From Otatea glauca (Eukaryota > Streptophyta > Magnoliopsida > Poales > Poaceae), in NCBI GenBank assembly GCA_036346275.1, contig CM070730.1, forward strand, positions 42,144,918 to 42,208,917: a DNA stretch of 64,000 nucleotides, in the 5' to 3' direction. Numbering within the stretch: the first letter of the stretch is position 1; each line of letters begins with the position of its first letter. The notes under the pieces were generated by a model. It was given only the letters and a program-made list of their open reading frames with translations, made no database searches and was not told where the DNA came from. Both the position numbers and the translations under genes were made by a program. Shown in pieces: positions 10,521 through 21,031 of this stretch.

Positions 10521-11144
10521 CTATTTATCCTCGAGCCCTAACCCGATCAGGGTCATTTTGGACGAGTCGGATGGGTCGAGGATGATTCTCTTGGTTCCTT
10601 CGCCAGGCTTTATCCCAGACGTGGCCTGCTTCATGGACGGGACGTCGCCTTCTTCCTGCAACGTGGTAGCCTCTGCCTGGACATTCTTTAGCTCGACAGT
10701 TGCCTCCTGCAGCTCGGCAAGTTCACAATTCTCTCGGTCGTATTCCAGAGATCGCTTGATGTCGCTGCGTACCGTGATGACGCTTCTGGGTCCCAGCATC
10801 TTCATCATCAAGTAGGTGTAGTGCGGGATGGCCATGAACCGAGCCAGTCCGGGTCTTCCCAAGATAGCGTGATACGCTGTCTCGATATCCGCTACCTCGA
10901 AATTTATGTACTCGGTCCGGTAGTTGTCTTTGGTACCGAAAGTAACGGGCAAAGAAATCTGCCCGAGTGGAAAGGAAGACGCCCCAGGGATCACCCCGTG
11001 GAACGGCTGTGAGCTTGGCCTTAGCTCGGAGCGGGGGATGTTCAAGTCATCGAAGGTCTTAGCAAACAGGACGTTGAGTCCACTCCCTCCGTCAATCAAA
11101 ACTTTCTTGAGCTTTACATTGCGAATGACAGGGTCGAGCACCAA
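10521..11144 (-). pseudogene. Aspartic protease region, element B
   Basis: Retropepsin-like protease that processes the gag-pol polyprotein. The active site reads KKVLIDGGSGLNVLF, where the usual D-S/T-G is D-G-G, a variant seen in Tat elements. The flap and C-terminal region follow (FHGVIPGASSFPLGQISLPVTF, then AYHAILGRPGLARFMAIPHY), and ILGR is the conserved end of the fold. The following 90 residues are the acidic linker to RT. It ends with a stop before RT, so the polyprotein is broken. Confidence 0.85.
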
Positions 11145-11177
11145 AGGGAACTTACCCGGATGTAGAACCCGATTGGG

Positions 11178-13116
11178 CTAATCCGAGCGATCGAAGTTGA
11201 TCGGGACCTCAGAATACTTTAGATATTGGGGGGTCGCCGGTTCCACCACATTGATCTCCCGAGCGGTAAGCTTTTGCTTCCGCTTGGACTCGTATCCGGT
11301 GGAGCCCCCGTATATGTAGTTCATCTCCTGCTCGGGCTCTTGGTAGTCCTCGTCTGGAAGGTCTTTCTTCTTGGCCGCCTCATCCTTCGCTGGAGCCGGC
11401 TGCTTGTTGCTTTCCCGCGCAAAACACTTAAGGGTGAAGTAGTCCTTGGCGGTGTGCTTTCCCTTGGGTTGGAAAGGACAGATCGCATCCATAACAGTAT
11501 TATAATCAGGCGCCTCTCTCCGTTTGACTCGGGGCCGGTTGCGTTCTGTTACCACAACTAGCTCCTCACATTTCCGTTTCTTGTCTTTGTGCTTGGAGGA
11601 CACAGCCTTGTCGCCTTTGCTCTTCTGTTGTGGGCGGTCTTCTTGGCGCTCAGCCAGGGCGTCTGAGGCCGTGGCATAGTGGTCGGCCAACGCAAGCATC
11701 TCCTTTACGGATGCCGGAGGTTTCCTCGACATTTTTTTTATTAGATCAGGATCACTTACCCCTGTCTGAAAGGCTGCCACCACCACAGCGTCAGATACGT
11801 CCCTGATGGTGTTCTTCTTCTGCATGAAACGCCGGATGAAATATCTCAGCGTCTCGTCCTTCTTCTGGTGAAGCTGGTATAGGTCCCACGGAGTGCCAGG
11901 TCTCTCGTAGGTTCCTTGAAAGTTCGCAATGAATTGATCGCAAAGATCGCTCCAGGAATCCACTGAGTTCGCAGGAAGTCACGTGAACCATGCTTGAGTC
12001 GAGGGGGTGAGATTGACTGGAAGATAATTCACCATCACATTCTGATTGCCCCCGGCCGCTTTAACTGCCAGGGCATAGACCGGCAGCCAAGCTTTCGGAT
12101 CTCACTCCCCGTCAAACTTTACGATGCCCATGGGATTGAATCTTTCAGGCCATACCACTCGGCGCCCGTCAATGGATCTCTCATCCTGATGAGGGGGGAC
12201 CGGCGTGGCGAGCCTCTGGCTCGAAGATTGTCGTCAACGCGTCGGGGTGGAGTTCGGCGCGGCGAGTCCATGACTCGGCAATCATCGTCGTTCTGACCCC
12301 GGGGATGATGGTCTCTAAGGTCATCGTAGTCGTCGTACTTCGATCACCGCCGATTGTGGTCCGGCCGAACGCCAGAGTCGCCGTGGCGCCGCGCCGCTCT
12401 TCCACATCCCACTCTTGCCGTCTGGCGATGATGTCTTGGCGGTGGTCGCGGTTGAGAACTTGGCGCGCATCTTCGACTGGTGGTGTGAGACGCCAACTGC
12501 CGGTATTCCGACTAGTTGTAGTCCGACTGCTAGCGACACGAGTAGCCGCGTGAGAGCGTGAGTGCACTTCCCCTTCAGGCCTTTCTTGATTCTGCTGAAT
12601 TGCTGCCGCCGTCAACATGGCCTTGATCTGGGCCACGATCGGGGCTGCCGGGTTGTCAGACGGAATCATTGGATCCAGTGTATCAAGAAGCGTCTTGGAG
12701 GCGACGATGTTCTGCAGCAGTGTGTGGAAGGCAGCTTGGTCTCCCAACCTGGACTGCAGGATGTCCTCGCGGACATGGCGGCCGCGAGATCGAAGCGATC
12801 GTGTCTGTACTTCCTTTCCCTTACGGAGTAGACGATCTTCCTCCGCATCCTCTTGAACCTCTTGTTGGCGCTGGAGATCAGTCTTCTTGGCTAAGATGCC
12901 ACGAAGATCGTAGCAATTCCTCGCGATGCCGACTGGTTTACTATCCGAGTCAGAGCGACATACTTGAGATGGACCAACGTGATCTTTACCAGATTGGATC
13001 TGGTTTTGATCTAGGCGAACGAGTTCTGCGCGTGCATCTGTGACGAAGTCCAGGCTTCCGAAACGAAAAGCTTGGCCAGAGACGAAGGTGGCGATGATTC
13101 CGCTGATTGCTGCCAT
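11178..13116 (-). pseudogene. Gag of element B (split by frameshifts)
   Basis: Structural protein that packages retrotransposon RNA. The N-terminal frame (13116-12181) starts MAAISGIIATFVSG and holds charged and helical segments (LLQNIVASKTLLDTLDPMIP). The conserved retrotransposon gag core is spread over the next frame, from about 12180 (WLPVYALAVKAAGG) into SWSDLCDQFIANFQGTYERP and LRYFIRRFMQKKN (11963-11178). A single CCHC-like knuckle near 11480 reads CPFQPKGKHTAKDY. Breaks lie at about 12180 and 11985. The 311-residue N-terminal piece and 261-residue C-terminal piece together approach the usual Tat gag length. Confidence 0.82.
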
Positions 13117-13144
13117 CGAGTCTGTAGGAAAAGATTATAGCGCT

Positions 13145-13163
13145 CCCCCTTCCTGGCGCGCCA
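13145..13163 (-). other. Primer-binding site of element B
   Basis: The minus strand reads TGGCGCGCCAGGAAGGGGG two bases after the end of the 5' LTR, where the minus-strand primer site must be. It begins TGG (complement of CCA) as expected for a tRNA 3' end. I cannot assign the tRNA with certainty. Confidence 0.65.
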
Positions 13164-13165
13164 AT

Positions 13166-13417
13166 TGTCGACTTTTGTAGTTGGCAATGAATTTATAGGG
13201 TAGGTGCTAGATCTCAAACTCGAAGGTCACACAAGACAAGGGTTTAGACAGGTTCAGGCCCACGACGGTGGAGGTAATACCCTAATCCTGTGTGTTAGGA
13301 TTATATGGATCTCTTGGATCTAAGATTGCTCAAAGCGCAATGTGCTCTGGGCGGTATGCGATGATGTGTTGTGTTGACACGATTGCTCGATGCCTATGGT
13401 GTTGCCCGCCCTCTACT
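13166..13417 (-). repeat. Truncated 5' LTR of element B
   Basis: This is the reverse complement of the 3' half of A's LTR (about 6390-6655), ending TGTCGACTTTTG at 13166. Homology stops at CCCGCCCTCT (13417), just at the position of A's TATA box, so the U3 half with its promoter is lost. Confidence 0.85.
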
Positions 13418-14089
13418 TGGGCCTGTCTTCTCCTCAGGTGATACTGGGCCGGTCATGAAGATACCTGGTTTCATGTATTCCACAAGGAGCATGGGAGAGG
13501 AGATGCTAACTCAAGGAGACCTCATACACAACTTGAACACCTACAAGCCACGTTCAACTAAAGTACAAGCCCCATTGATGCCTTCTGTGCACTTCAATTT
13601 GGACTACAACTCGTCTCGGAGTCAGCCTAACAACGCCGGACTAAAAAGGCCATACCTTCCTCATACGAAGTCTGTTTGGGCTGAGCCACCACTCGTTGGA
13701 AAGCTTATTTCAAGACCTATCTATTGCATACAAGCCCACCTCTAGATTCATTCGGGAATGCCTCCAAATTAACAGGAAAAGTTGTTGCTGTTGCAGACTT
13801 CGAATCAGAACCGTTGATTGATCACTTTTTGTAACTCACCCTTATATATACTTAGCTGCCACTACTTTTAGGGTTAGTTTATTTTCTAAGTTTGTTCCCC
13901 ACTCGTGTGAAACACTTGTTCATCGGAGTAGTGTCACAAGACCTGGTTTGGTGAAAGAGATAACCTCAACTTTAATCGTATGAATTGTCAGATTGTTTTT
14001 TTCTCGTTCTTACTCGTTTCTTCTACAACGTGTAGGAATTAACCTTTGTGATTAGGTCATCCGGGCGTGACCACAATTGATAACGATAG
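13418..14089. other. Unassigned segment between elements B and K
   Basis: An open frame of 124 codons begins in the LTR of B (13371) and runs to 13745 (GFMYSTRSMGEEML, then PYLPHTKSVWAEPPLV). I do not recognise it, and because its start lies in the LTR it may be chance. Further on there is an AT-rich TTATATATACTTAGCTGCC (about 13841-13860) and a leader-like stretch to 14089. It could be part of an LTR or a transduced gene fragment. I see no TG...CA ends or duplicated target site. Confidence 0.4.
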
Positions 14090-14581
14090 GTGCGTGGGTG
14101 TAGCTATTGCAAGGATTCAATCTCCGCTGATTGGAAGCCCTTAGAACTCGAACATCTCCGTTCCGCAAAAGTAGAACCAATCGGAAGATCGGGCCATTAT
14201 CGCATCACGCGTGAGGAAGTGTTTGGTGATGTGCCACCCAGTCAGCCTGGTTTTCCTCAGCTCCTCGATCTTCCAGACTAATAAGCGCAGCGGGCAGTCG
14301 AAGGAGGGAGTTTCGTCCAAAGGTCAATCGGATGAATGAAGAGTGGTCGATAAGCTATGGGGAAGTTCATGGTGTCTGTAGAGGTGATGTAAAACCACCA
14401 TTTTCTCAGTCCGACTGCCAGGAGTAAGTAACGGGGACAAAAATATAAGAGTTTAACATAACGCTGCGGAGGTGAAAACCGGCACCCCCAACAGCTGCGT
14501 TCTTCGTCGCCCTCTTTAGATTGTAGAAGTGGCGAAACAGGTTGAGACTTGGATTGATCCCCAGGAAAGCCTCACAAAGGT
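14090..14581 (-). pseudogene. Antisense accessory ORF of element K, C-terminal fragment (PF04195-like)
   Basis: The minus strand reads LCEAFLGINPSLNLFRHFYNL at about 14580-14510, equivalent to HLCEAFLGISPHFDLF in element A. It continues in shifting frames through a KWWFYITSTDTMNFPIAYRP block and an LRKTRLTGWHITKHFLTRD block, which correspond to the WHREWFY and LKEDGLTG regions of A. The upstream half of the gene lies at 18202-18600, across the inserted LTR C. Frameshifts near 14420 and 14290 show that it is dead. Confidence 0.7.
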
Positions 14582-17500
14582 TGTCGGGACCCGAATCTGC
14601 AAATCCGGACCCTCTGTGTATTCTGTGCCAGTCCAGGATCACGCTAGCACACACAGTCATACAGGGTTGCACATTACAGACATTCGCAAAGATATAAGAA
14701 TAAATAGTGCAAACAAGTATATAAGTCGAGTTGTACGACCTTATGGTCTCCTTACAGATAAGTCAGCCACACAGGGTTTACATTATTCAAAGTAAGGAAA
14801 TAGCAGCGGAACATAAGTAAAGGTCGTGGAAGCCTTCATCTTGCCACAGGCAACCAACTGGGCTTGCCCCCTAGTTGTTCGTATCCTCGATGTACTCTTC
14901 CTCCCAAACTGGTGTAGTCTCCTCCACTGATGTTGGGGTTGATAAGCAAGGTGGGGTGAGTACACAAGGCAATCAACAAGTAATGCACAGAATGCAGTGC
15001 TATTACTACATGCAAAGCTTATTTCAAAGGGTTGGCTTAAATGGTTCTTTTGCATCAAACAGCAATTTTAAACCAATATCTTAATTAGATTAAAGCATTG
15101 GAACAGTTATAAGTAATACTAATTTCTTCAAATGGTTTTTCTTCGAAGATTCTCGGCACACAGCCTTAACAGTTCATTTTTAACACTTGGCACACAGCCA
15201 CCCTTCCCACATTTTGTTTATGAAAATCTACCCCTTGACTGTAATCCCCGAGCAATGCTCAATACCGTGAGCACGGCTATTCGAATAGTTTGACACTCTG
15301 CAGAGGTTGTACACTTTACCCACAAGATACAGCCGCTCACCACACAGGTGATTGTCCGCAACAATGCTTTTCAGAACTTCTACCTTAACTAAAGAACCTC
15401 TCGTATTGCCTTCACTATCACTTCCCTCACACAGAGCCGAAGTATAGGACCGGCCAATCACCGTTGGATGGGCACCAAGCCGTAGCACAGGTACGCTCCC
15501 CCATACAGATACACCCTTGTGTACTGTCACCCCGAGGTATCAGAGGAAAGATATCAGAACCCTAGTCAACTAGGTCTGTCCCATATCAGACATGTGGTTG
15601 TACGGGTGACTCAGATCAAAGGCTTGCAAGGTGAAGTCCTTAACTGACCAAGGCAAGACTTCCAACACTCAACAGTGGCACACAGCCCAATGTGGCACAT
15701 GACTCACATCACTCATCAACCCAAAGCCACACAGCCCACCTGTGCACGACCTCTTGCCACTTGCCCCGATCTAAATCATTTCCCACCCGGTTGATTATTG
15801 TGCAACACATGCCAGCAATAACTCAACATCGATGCAGAACCCACAGTCATTGTACCTCAATCTCATCATGTGGCATCATCACACCACTTTTCAAAATACA
15901 TTCAATGTCTTTAATCAGATTGTAGCATTTTTAGAAAGATCACTCATGATTCGTTGCAAGGCTAAGCATCTACTCACGGTCTAGCCTCCCGTGTTGGCAC
16001 AATATTAACATCCAACTAATATAATCAAACTTAGGGTGACAATGATTTAGGGCATACAATTAATAATTCAAGGTGTCATAACAAAATGGGTTGATTAACT
16101 ACATTATCCCGAATCAATTTAAATTCATTTTAAATAAATAAGCATGCATAGTTTCAAAGCATAAACTACATTTTAAAAACCTGGGATCAAAATGATCAAA
16201 GCATCACTTGCCTTCAAAGAGTTGCTGGTCTTGTTCCGAAACTTGGTCTTGAGCGACGAATTCTTCCTCTAAACTTTCCGGCAAATTTGCGTCTACGCGT
16301 ACAAACAAAATATGCAATAAATAGCTAATACAGAAGAATAAATGATCTCAAAAATTCAAATAAAATTCACCATTAAATATCTCACAATTTTATGAATTTT
16401 CAGAAATTTGAATCACCCAAATCGGAGTTAAAATGCCAAAGTTATAGTCATTTGAAGTTTGAATAAAATCTGAAAATACAGAAAATAAAAAAAAATCCAT
16501 TTTTTCTGAATTATTTTTATACTGGAAATTCACTTTTATGACGTCAGCACCGCGTCATGATGACGTCAGCATAGAAATGAATTTTGGTCAAAATATTTTT
16601 ATATATAAAAAATATTTATGACGTCATCGCTGACGTCAGCTCGACACGTGGCACGCCCAAAGGCTGCCACGTCGTTCTGGTCTATGGACTGGGTCCACGG
16701 TTCGGCTCTGGACCACCATGGACTCGGTTCACAGAACAGTGCAGCCACGCGGTAAAATCCAGACCGCTCGCTAAAATCGACGGTCAGATCCTATGCCTGC
16801 GCGGCTCGGCGACGCCTCGATTTCCGCACGGCCACGCGTCACGCATCGAACGGTCCCCTCGGATCCAACGGCCAACGCACGCGCGTACTCGGCGACGCTT
16901 CGGATACGCAGCGACACGCGGCGCAATCGCAACGGCTCGTTTGAAATCAACGGCCGAGATTGGTCACGCTTCGGTCAAAGGAAACACGCGGCCGCACGCG
17001 ATTGGTTGGAGGTGCGGCGCTATCACTGTCGCACGTTCAAATTTGAACGGCGCGGATCCTAGGGCAAAACCAGATCTGAACTCAACCGTTCTGATCCGAT
17101 CCAACAGCTTAGGTTACTGGAGCTGTTTAATATACATGGCGCGACGTGGCTCAATCCTACGCGTACACTAACGATCCAACGGCTGAGATGTAACCAAGTT
17201 ACAGAGACTAGATCTAATCTCTACCGTTCAATCCAGATCTAACGGTACAGATGTACTCTAGAAGAACACAAAGAAAAGAGACGTGGACGAACCAGAAGCG
17301 TGCGATGAAGATCGGACGGACGACGAAGCTCGGTGAAGGCGACGGCGACGAAGAAGAAAAGGCTGCCGGAGTTGAGGAAGATGACGCAGCCCACGGTGCT
17401 ACGGGGCTTCTCCGGCGTGATGAAGTGGCTCGTTCGACGCGACTTGGCGGAAGGATTACTCCGGTGACCTTGGCGACGGCGGAGAGAAACCGGCGGCGAA

Positions 17501-18201
17501 GAAAACGACGAAAAACCGCGGCGGCACAAAGACGCAACTACGGCGAGCTCGCTCAGGCGCTAGAGAGGGCCTCGGCGTGCGTGCGAGGAGTCGAAAGACG
17601 CGGCGTGAAGGTCTCTGCACGACGCCATCAACAGGGACTTAAGGGCTGCCTCGACGTGCGCAAAACTTCCGGCGGAAATCACGGCCATTAAAGCCCACGT
17701 CTCTCCGGCGATCTCGTGGGGACGAAGTGACGTGGCGCGATCCTGCGCGTCCGCGCGGCGACGATCCGAAGGCTCACGCAAGCAGGCGATGTGGCGCACT
17801 CACAGGCGTTCGATCCGGATCGGACGACTTGGGCTGGGGCGGCGCTAGGGTTTCGGCGCGGTTGGGCCCGCGACACGCACAGTAATGGGCTCGGCCCATT
17901 ACTGTTCATCTGATTTTTAAATCATTTCACATTTAAAATAATTCTAGAAATTCAATTAAATCATTTGGAGCTTTTAAAATAGCAGAAAAATTCCATAAAA
18001 ATTCCAGAAATTACTTTGAGATGTTTGGAATTCCATTAAAATATTTGCAATAAAACTTTGCAAAAACTTTTCCATTATTTAATTGTTTTCAAGAAAAGTC
18101 CTATTTGAATAAATCCAAATAAACTTAAATAAATTCCCAAAAATTCAAAAAAAATAGAAATACTCCAAAATTTAAATTAGAGCAAAAATTAGGGTGTTAC
18201 A
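14582..18201 (-). mobile_element. C: solo LTR (3.6 kb) of the long-LTR tRNA-Met family, TSD AAGGT
   Basis: It runs from TGTCGGGACCCGAAT (14582) to AGGGTGTTACA (18201), bounded by AAGGT at 14577-14581 and again at 18202-18206, a perfect 5-bp target-site duplication. On the minus strand it begins TGTAACACCCTAATTTTTGC and ends TCGGGTCCCGACA, matching the F LTR (59566-63288) closely from end to end. No coding region or primer site is present, so it is an LTR left after recombination. It contains TGACGTCA clusters (16540-16640) and GC-rich leader DNA (16650-17880). The predicted proteins in that stretch look like chance frames. Confidence 0.93.
16536..16660 (-). promoter_or_regulatory. Cluster of TGACGTCA (bZIP/TGA-type) sites in LTR C
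   Basis: Four TGACGTCA palindromes lie within about 100 bases, plus CGTCATGATGACG and an ACACGTGG G-box at the edge. Equivalent clusters occur in LTRs S2 and F. In plants, paired TGACG motifs bind TGA-class bZIP factors (as-1-type, stress and salicylate responsive). The binding is inferred from the motifs. Confidence 0.6.
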
Positions 18202-18600
18202 AAGGTGAACGAACACACTGTGCATCGTCATAGAATTGAGGCTAAGGTGGAAAAGTTGGACCTGGTAGAGCTCAAGAACCGAAAGCAAAAACAGAGAAGG
18301 GGAAAACTGAGTCCGCAGCGGAAAAAGGCCTCGAACACAACAGTCTCATCCTCATTCTCGGGGGTGGGATAGAGTTCACTTTGTGACGGCATCCAATGGA
18401 AGAACTCCCTAGAGGAACGAAGCCATCTTTCTCCAAATCGGCCAGACACTTCTCCGTCATGATCGACTTTTGCCACACCTTCTCTAGGGCCACGTCCTCG
18501 AAGGCCGCCTCAATCATCTCAGGTTTCTTCTCCTGTGGCACAGCAACCCCAGCGCTGGTTGAAGGTTTGGATTCCATTGAGCAAAAGGTAATGCAAATTC
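18202..18600 (-). pseudogene. Antisense accessory ORF of element K, N-terminal fragment
   Basis: The minus strand starts MESKPSTSAGVAVPQEKK (18577), then MTEKCLADLEKDGFVPLG. After a frame change it continues LYPTPENEDETVVFEAFFRCG, the counterpart of PTPRPEEVVVFESFFQRG in element A, up to the insertion of LTR C at 18202. A minus-strand TATA box (CCTATAAATT) at 18701-18710 lies about 120 bases upstream of the Met. The family function is unknown. The split is explained by the C insertion with TSD AAGGT. Confidence 0.7.
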
Positions 18601-19032
18601 TTTGAAGGTGGCAGCATTAGGGCATCAGGAGCGCGACGGAGGCTTCGAGAGTAAGGCTGGAGGCGAAAAGGAGGGGAATGGCTATAGTTCCAGGTCTGCA
18701 AATTTATAGGCCAAAATCCTCTCTCCAGACGAACGGTTCATTCCAACTCTACTCAACTGTCCAACGTTTAGATTTTTTGAATTTTTTCCTACTCTGCTTA
18801 GAATCGAGTCAATGAGTCGACATCAAGTAACTTGCAGTTACACTGTGGGCTCGATACGGGTTGATGGTAGGGCGCTCGACCCAGCACATCCCTACTCGAT
18901 ACTCAGTGATTCCCAATCTACTCGAATCATTCGACCACAAGCAGGCGAGGAATTTCTCAACCAAACAAGGCTTTGGCAGTAATCGACCAAGCGCTTAAGC
19001 GGACCCTCCACTGAATAGAGTTCGGGGGCTAC
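18601..19032 (+). other. 3' untranslated region and polypurine tract of element K
   Basis: This region is non-coding. It contains the minus-strand TATA box of the accessory ORF (18701-18710) and ends with GAGTTCGGGGGCTAC immediately before TGTCGAACATC. That tract is the plus-strand primer site and matches the GGGGGCTAC tract of element A. Confidence 0.7.
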
Positions 19033-19687
19033 TGTCGAACATCTAAACATTGGGTATGTGCCCGCGAGGGATTCATGAAGGATATGTTCTAGCGACATAT
19101 AGAAATTCTGGATATCACGGGCCTTGTTCTATGGGGAAAGATATGCGCGGAAAGGATAATTCCATATTAAGAAGGACTCAATCATGTTTCCGTTACGAGG
19201 AAGCCAACTCGAGTACGCCTGATATTCAGGGAAGTTTGGATATGTTGTGATGATCACGTGACGATGGATTCCTCATCGACTACGATCTGCCACTCCAAAC
19301 CGACTAAACTCGACTTGAGGCCGGGCTACCCCGACTATATAAGGCCGGAGGTAGGGGTCCTCAGGAGGGGAGAGCCTTCCAGACCAGACAAAAAGAAGAT
19401 TTTTAGAGCTTTTACGCAGAGCAACCAGGAGTCGACGACCTGCGCTTCGTCAAGCTCCAACCCTAGCTTAGCCTTAGGTTAAGTTCGATCTTCCTTGTAA
19501 CTAGGGCTAGACACATTGCTCTGTATTCCATCCACCACATACATATATCATCCACACAGGAATTAGGGTGTTACTCCGCCAAGGGGTTCGAACCTATCTA
19601 CATCGTGTGCCTCCGATTTGTGCTTGACTCTGATAACCCGAAGGTACCTGAAAGTATAAGTTTATTATCGATTTCTAACCTTCGACA
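19033..19687 (+). repeat. 3' LTR of element K (655 bp)
   Basis: It begins TGTCGAACATCTAAAC and ends CTAACCTTCGACA, so the ends form the short inverted repeat TGTCGAA/TTCGACA. A TATA box (CTATATAAGG, about 19335-19344) is followed by a leader with GGAGGGGAGAGCC. The next 5 bases, ACAAG (19688-19692), should be the target duplication. The flank on the right is the hAT-like remnant. Confidence 0.85.
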
Positions 19688-19796
19688 ACAAGATCCTTTT
19701 GTATCTCTGGACAAATCATCAAACTATTCCCTCTACCATCAAATTCAAATGCCGCATTCACATTTGGCACCTTATCTTTATACCACTCCAATAACT

Positions 19797-20480
19797 CTTT
19801 AAAATAGCTCTTGTTCATGGAGGTAGAAGTTTTCATCATGTCCATGAAAAGCATCGCCTTGCATTATGAGATATCTTGCACAATCTAAAGAAGCAGTCAA
19901 ATGAATCATGTATGCAATTTCAGAGTTCTTGCTATAAATATTTAATTTATGTTCTATGCTTGCTCTTTGATTGCGAAAATCTTCACAATCTTGCATTGCA
20001 ATATTGTGGACACTATTAGGTCCCCCAACATGGTCTTTGAAACCTTTCGTAGCCCTTCTCCAATTCACATAGCCAACTTTTTTGAAGATATCCCTCCCAA
20101 AGTGAGTAGGTTGTCCCGGTTTCATAAAAAGAATGCAATAGAAAAAAAAGGCGGTATCCTTTTTTCCATACTATATTCTAACCAATTGAACTTCTTGTAT
20201 CAAGATTCTTGAAATGATCTTGATTCCCCATGTTGAATCTTCTTTGGAAAATCATGCTCGATTGGTTGAGTTGGACCCTTCAACATATACGCCCTCCTCA
20301 CTTGATCTCTAATCTCTTTAGGATAATCTTCAATTTGTTTGCGATGCGCTGGATCAACAACAATTTTGTTGGGATTAAAAGCATGCTGAGCCATGTTGAC
20401 ATCGTTGGTTTGTGTGTTACCAGTACTTGCACTTCGTCAGAAAAAATTGTGCAATGTTTGGTTCTCCATTTTTGTAACTT
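19797..20480 (-). pseudogene. hAT-type transposase fragment, ZMYM1/TTF-domain family
   Basis: The minus strand encodes the N-terminal half of a protein of the 'zinc finger MYM-type 1-like' hAT family. From 20394 it reads DPAHRKQIEDYPKEIRDQVRRAY, then LKGPTQPIEHDFPK. After a frameshift near 20200 (WLEYSMEKDTAFFFYC) it continues as FKDHVGGPNSVHNIAMQDCE, IEHKLNIYSKN and LDCARYLIMQGDAFHGHDE, the TTF zinc-finger region and start of the DUF4371 part. The C-terminal dimerisation domain is absent: element K's LTR ends about 110 bases downstream. Normal family members are 700-800 residues, so this is a fragment. Confidence 0.85.
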
Positions 20481-21031
20481 AATTTGCGGCAATCAAATAA
20501 ATTGAATAAGAGATTTAGAGAGACAAAAAGAATAAACCAGTCAATACTCAATAGATTAATAGATTATCCCTTATCACTTTATCAGAAAGAGTGCATACTG
20601 TGCATTGCATTGCATTGCATTGGGGGCTTGGGACAATTTATAGTTTAAAATATAGCAGTGAACCAGTTGAATTACTTTGTTGCGATCAATCCGAGGCTCC
20701 TCCTCTTCGGTTGCTCCTCCAGACTCCAGTTGTCCTTTGCCATCTTGCGGATCCAGATCTCCTCGACTCCTCCTGGCTCCTCAGCTCCTTTGGCGACTAG
20801 CGATGTGTGTTCGGCCGTCGGTGCGATCTCCTCGACTCCTCCTTTGGCGATTGGCTGTCGGCCGTCACCTGCCGGCGTTCCCCACCAGCCCACGCACCGA
20901 CGCGGCGCGCGTCCTCCCTCGTGGCCTCGCAAGCAGCCAGATGGACGGCGCTCGCCGAGACGCCGACGCTGTCACTTGAGGGGAGCCGCAGCGCGCGCTC
21001 GCCTTCTCGGCTACTCTCCTGCCTCGGCCCC
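20481..21031. other. GC-rich leader or terminal region beside the hAT remnant
   Basis: It contains a short pentanucleotide repeat (GCATT)n at about 20603-20623 and a GC-rich segment (20690-21030) with the repeated phrase CTCCTCGACTCCTCCT. It lies upstream of the minus-strand hAT ORF and is therefore probably its 5' flank. Overlapping open frames on both strands look like GC-driven shadows. Confidence 0.4.

Larger units (their letters stand above)
6656..13417 (-). mobile_element. Element B: Ty3/gypsy Tat-lineage retrotransposon, minus strand, truncated at both ends
   Basis: Reading leftward from 13417: partial 5' LTR (13417-13166), primer site, gag, protease, RT, RNase H with a second RNase H-like domain, integrase, and then (plus strand) the end of the antisense accessory gene. 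On the left, B is interrupted by element A within an accessory-gene intron; its polypurine tract and 3' LTR must lie left of the window. On the right, the LTR is cut at 13417, where unrelated sequence starts, so the LTR's promoter half is missing. Several frameshifts and stops indicate a dead copy. Confidence 0.9.
14090..19687 (+). mobile_element. Element K: Tat-type Ty3/gypsy element, 3' portion, interrupted by solo LTR C
   Basis: It comprises an antisense accessory ORF (minus, split), a 3' untranslated region, a polypurine tract (GTTCGGGGGCTAC ending at 19032) and a 3' LTR (19033-19687). The antisense gene and the GGGGGCTAC tract match the layout of A, but the LTR differs in sequence from that of A/B, so K is a separate family. 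The pol and 5' part are missing. The left limit near 14090 is where accessory-ORF similarity fades. Confidence 0.75.
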
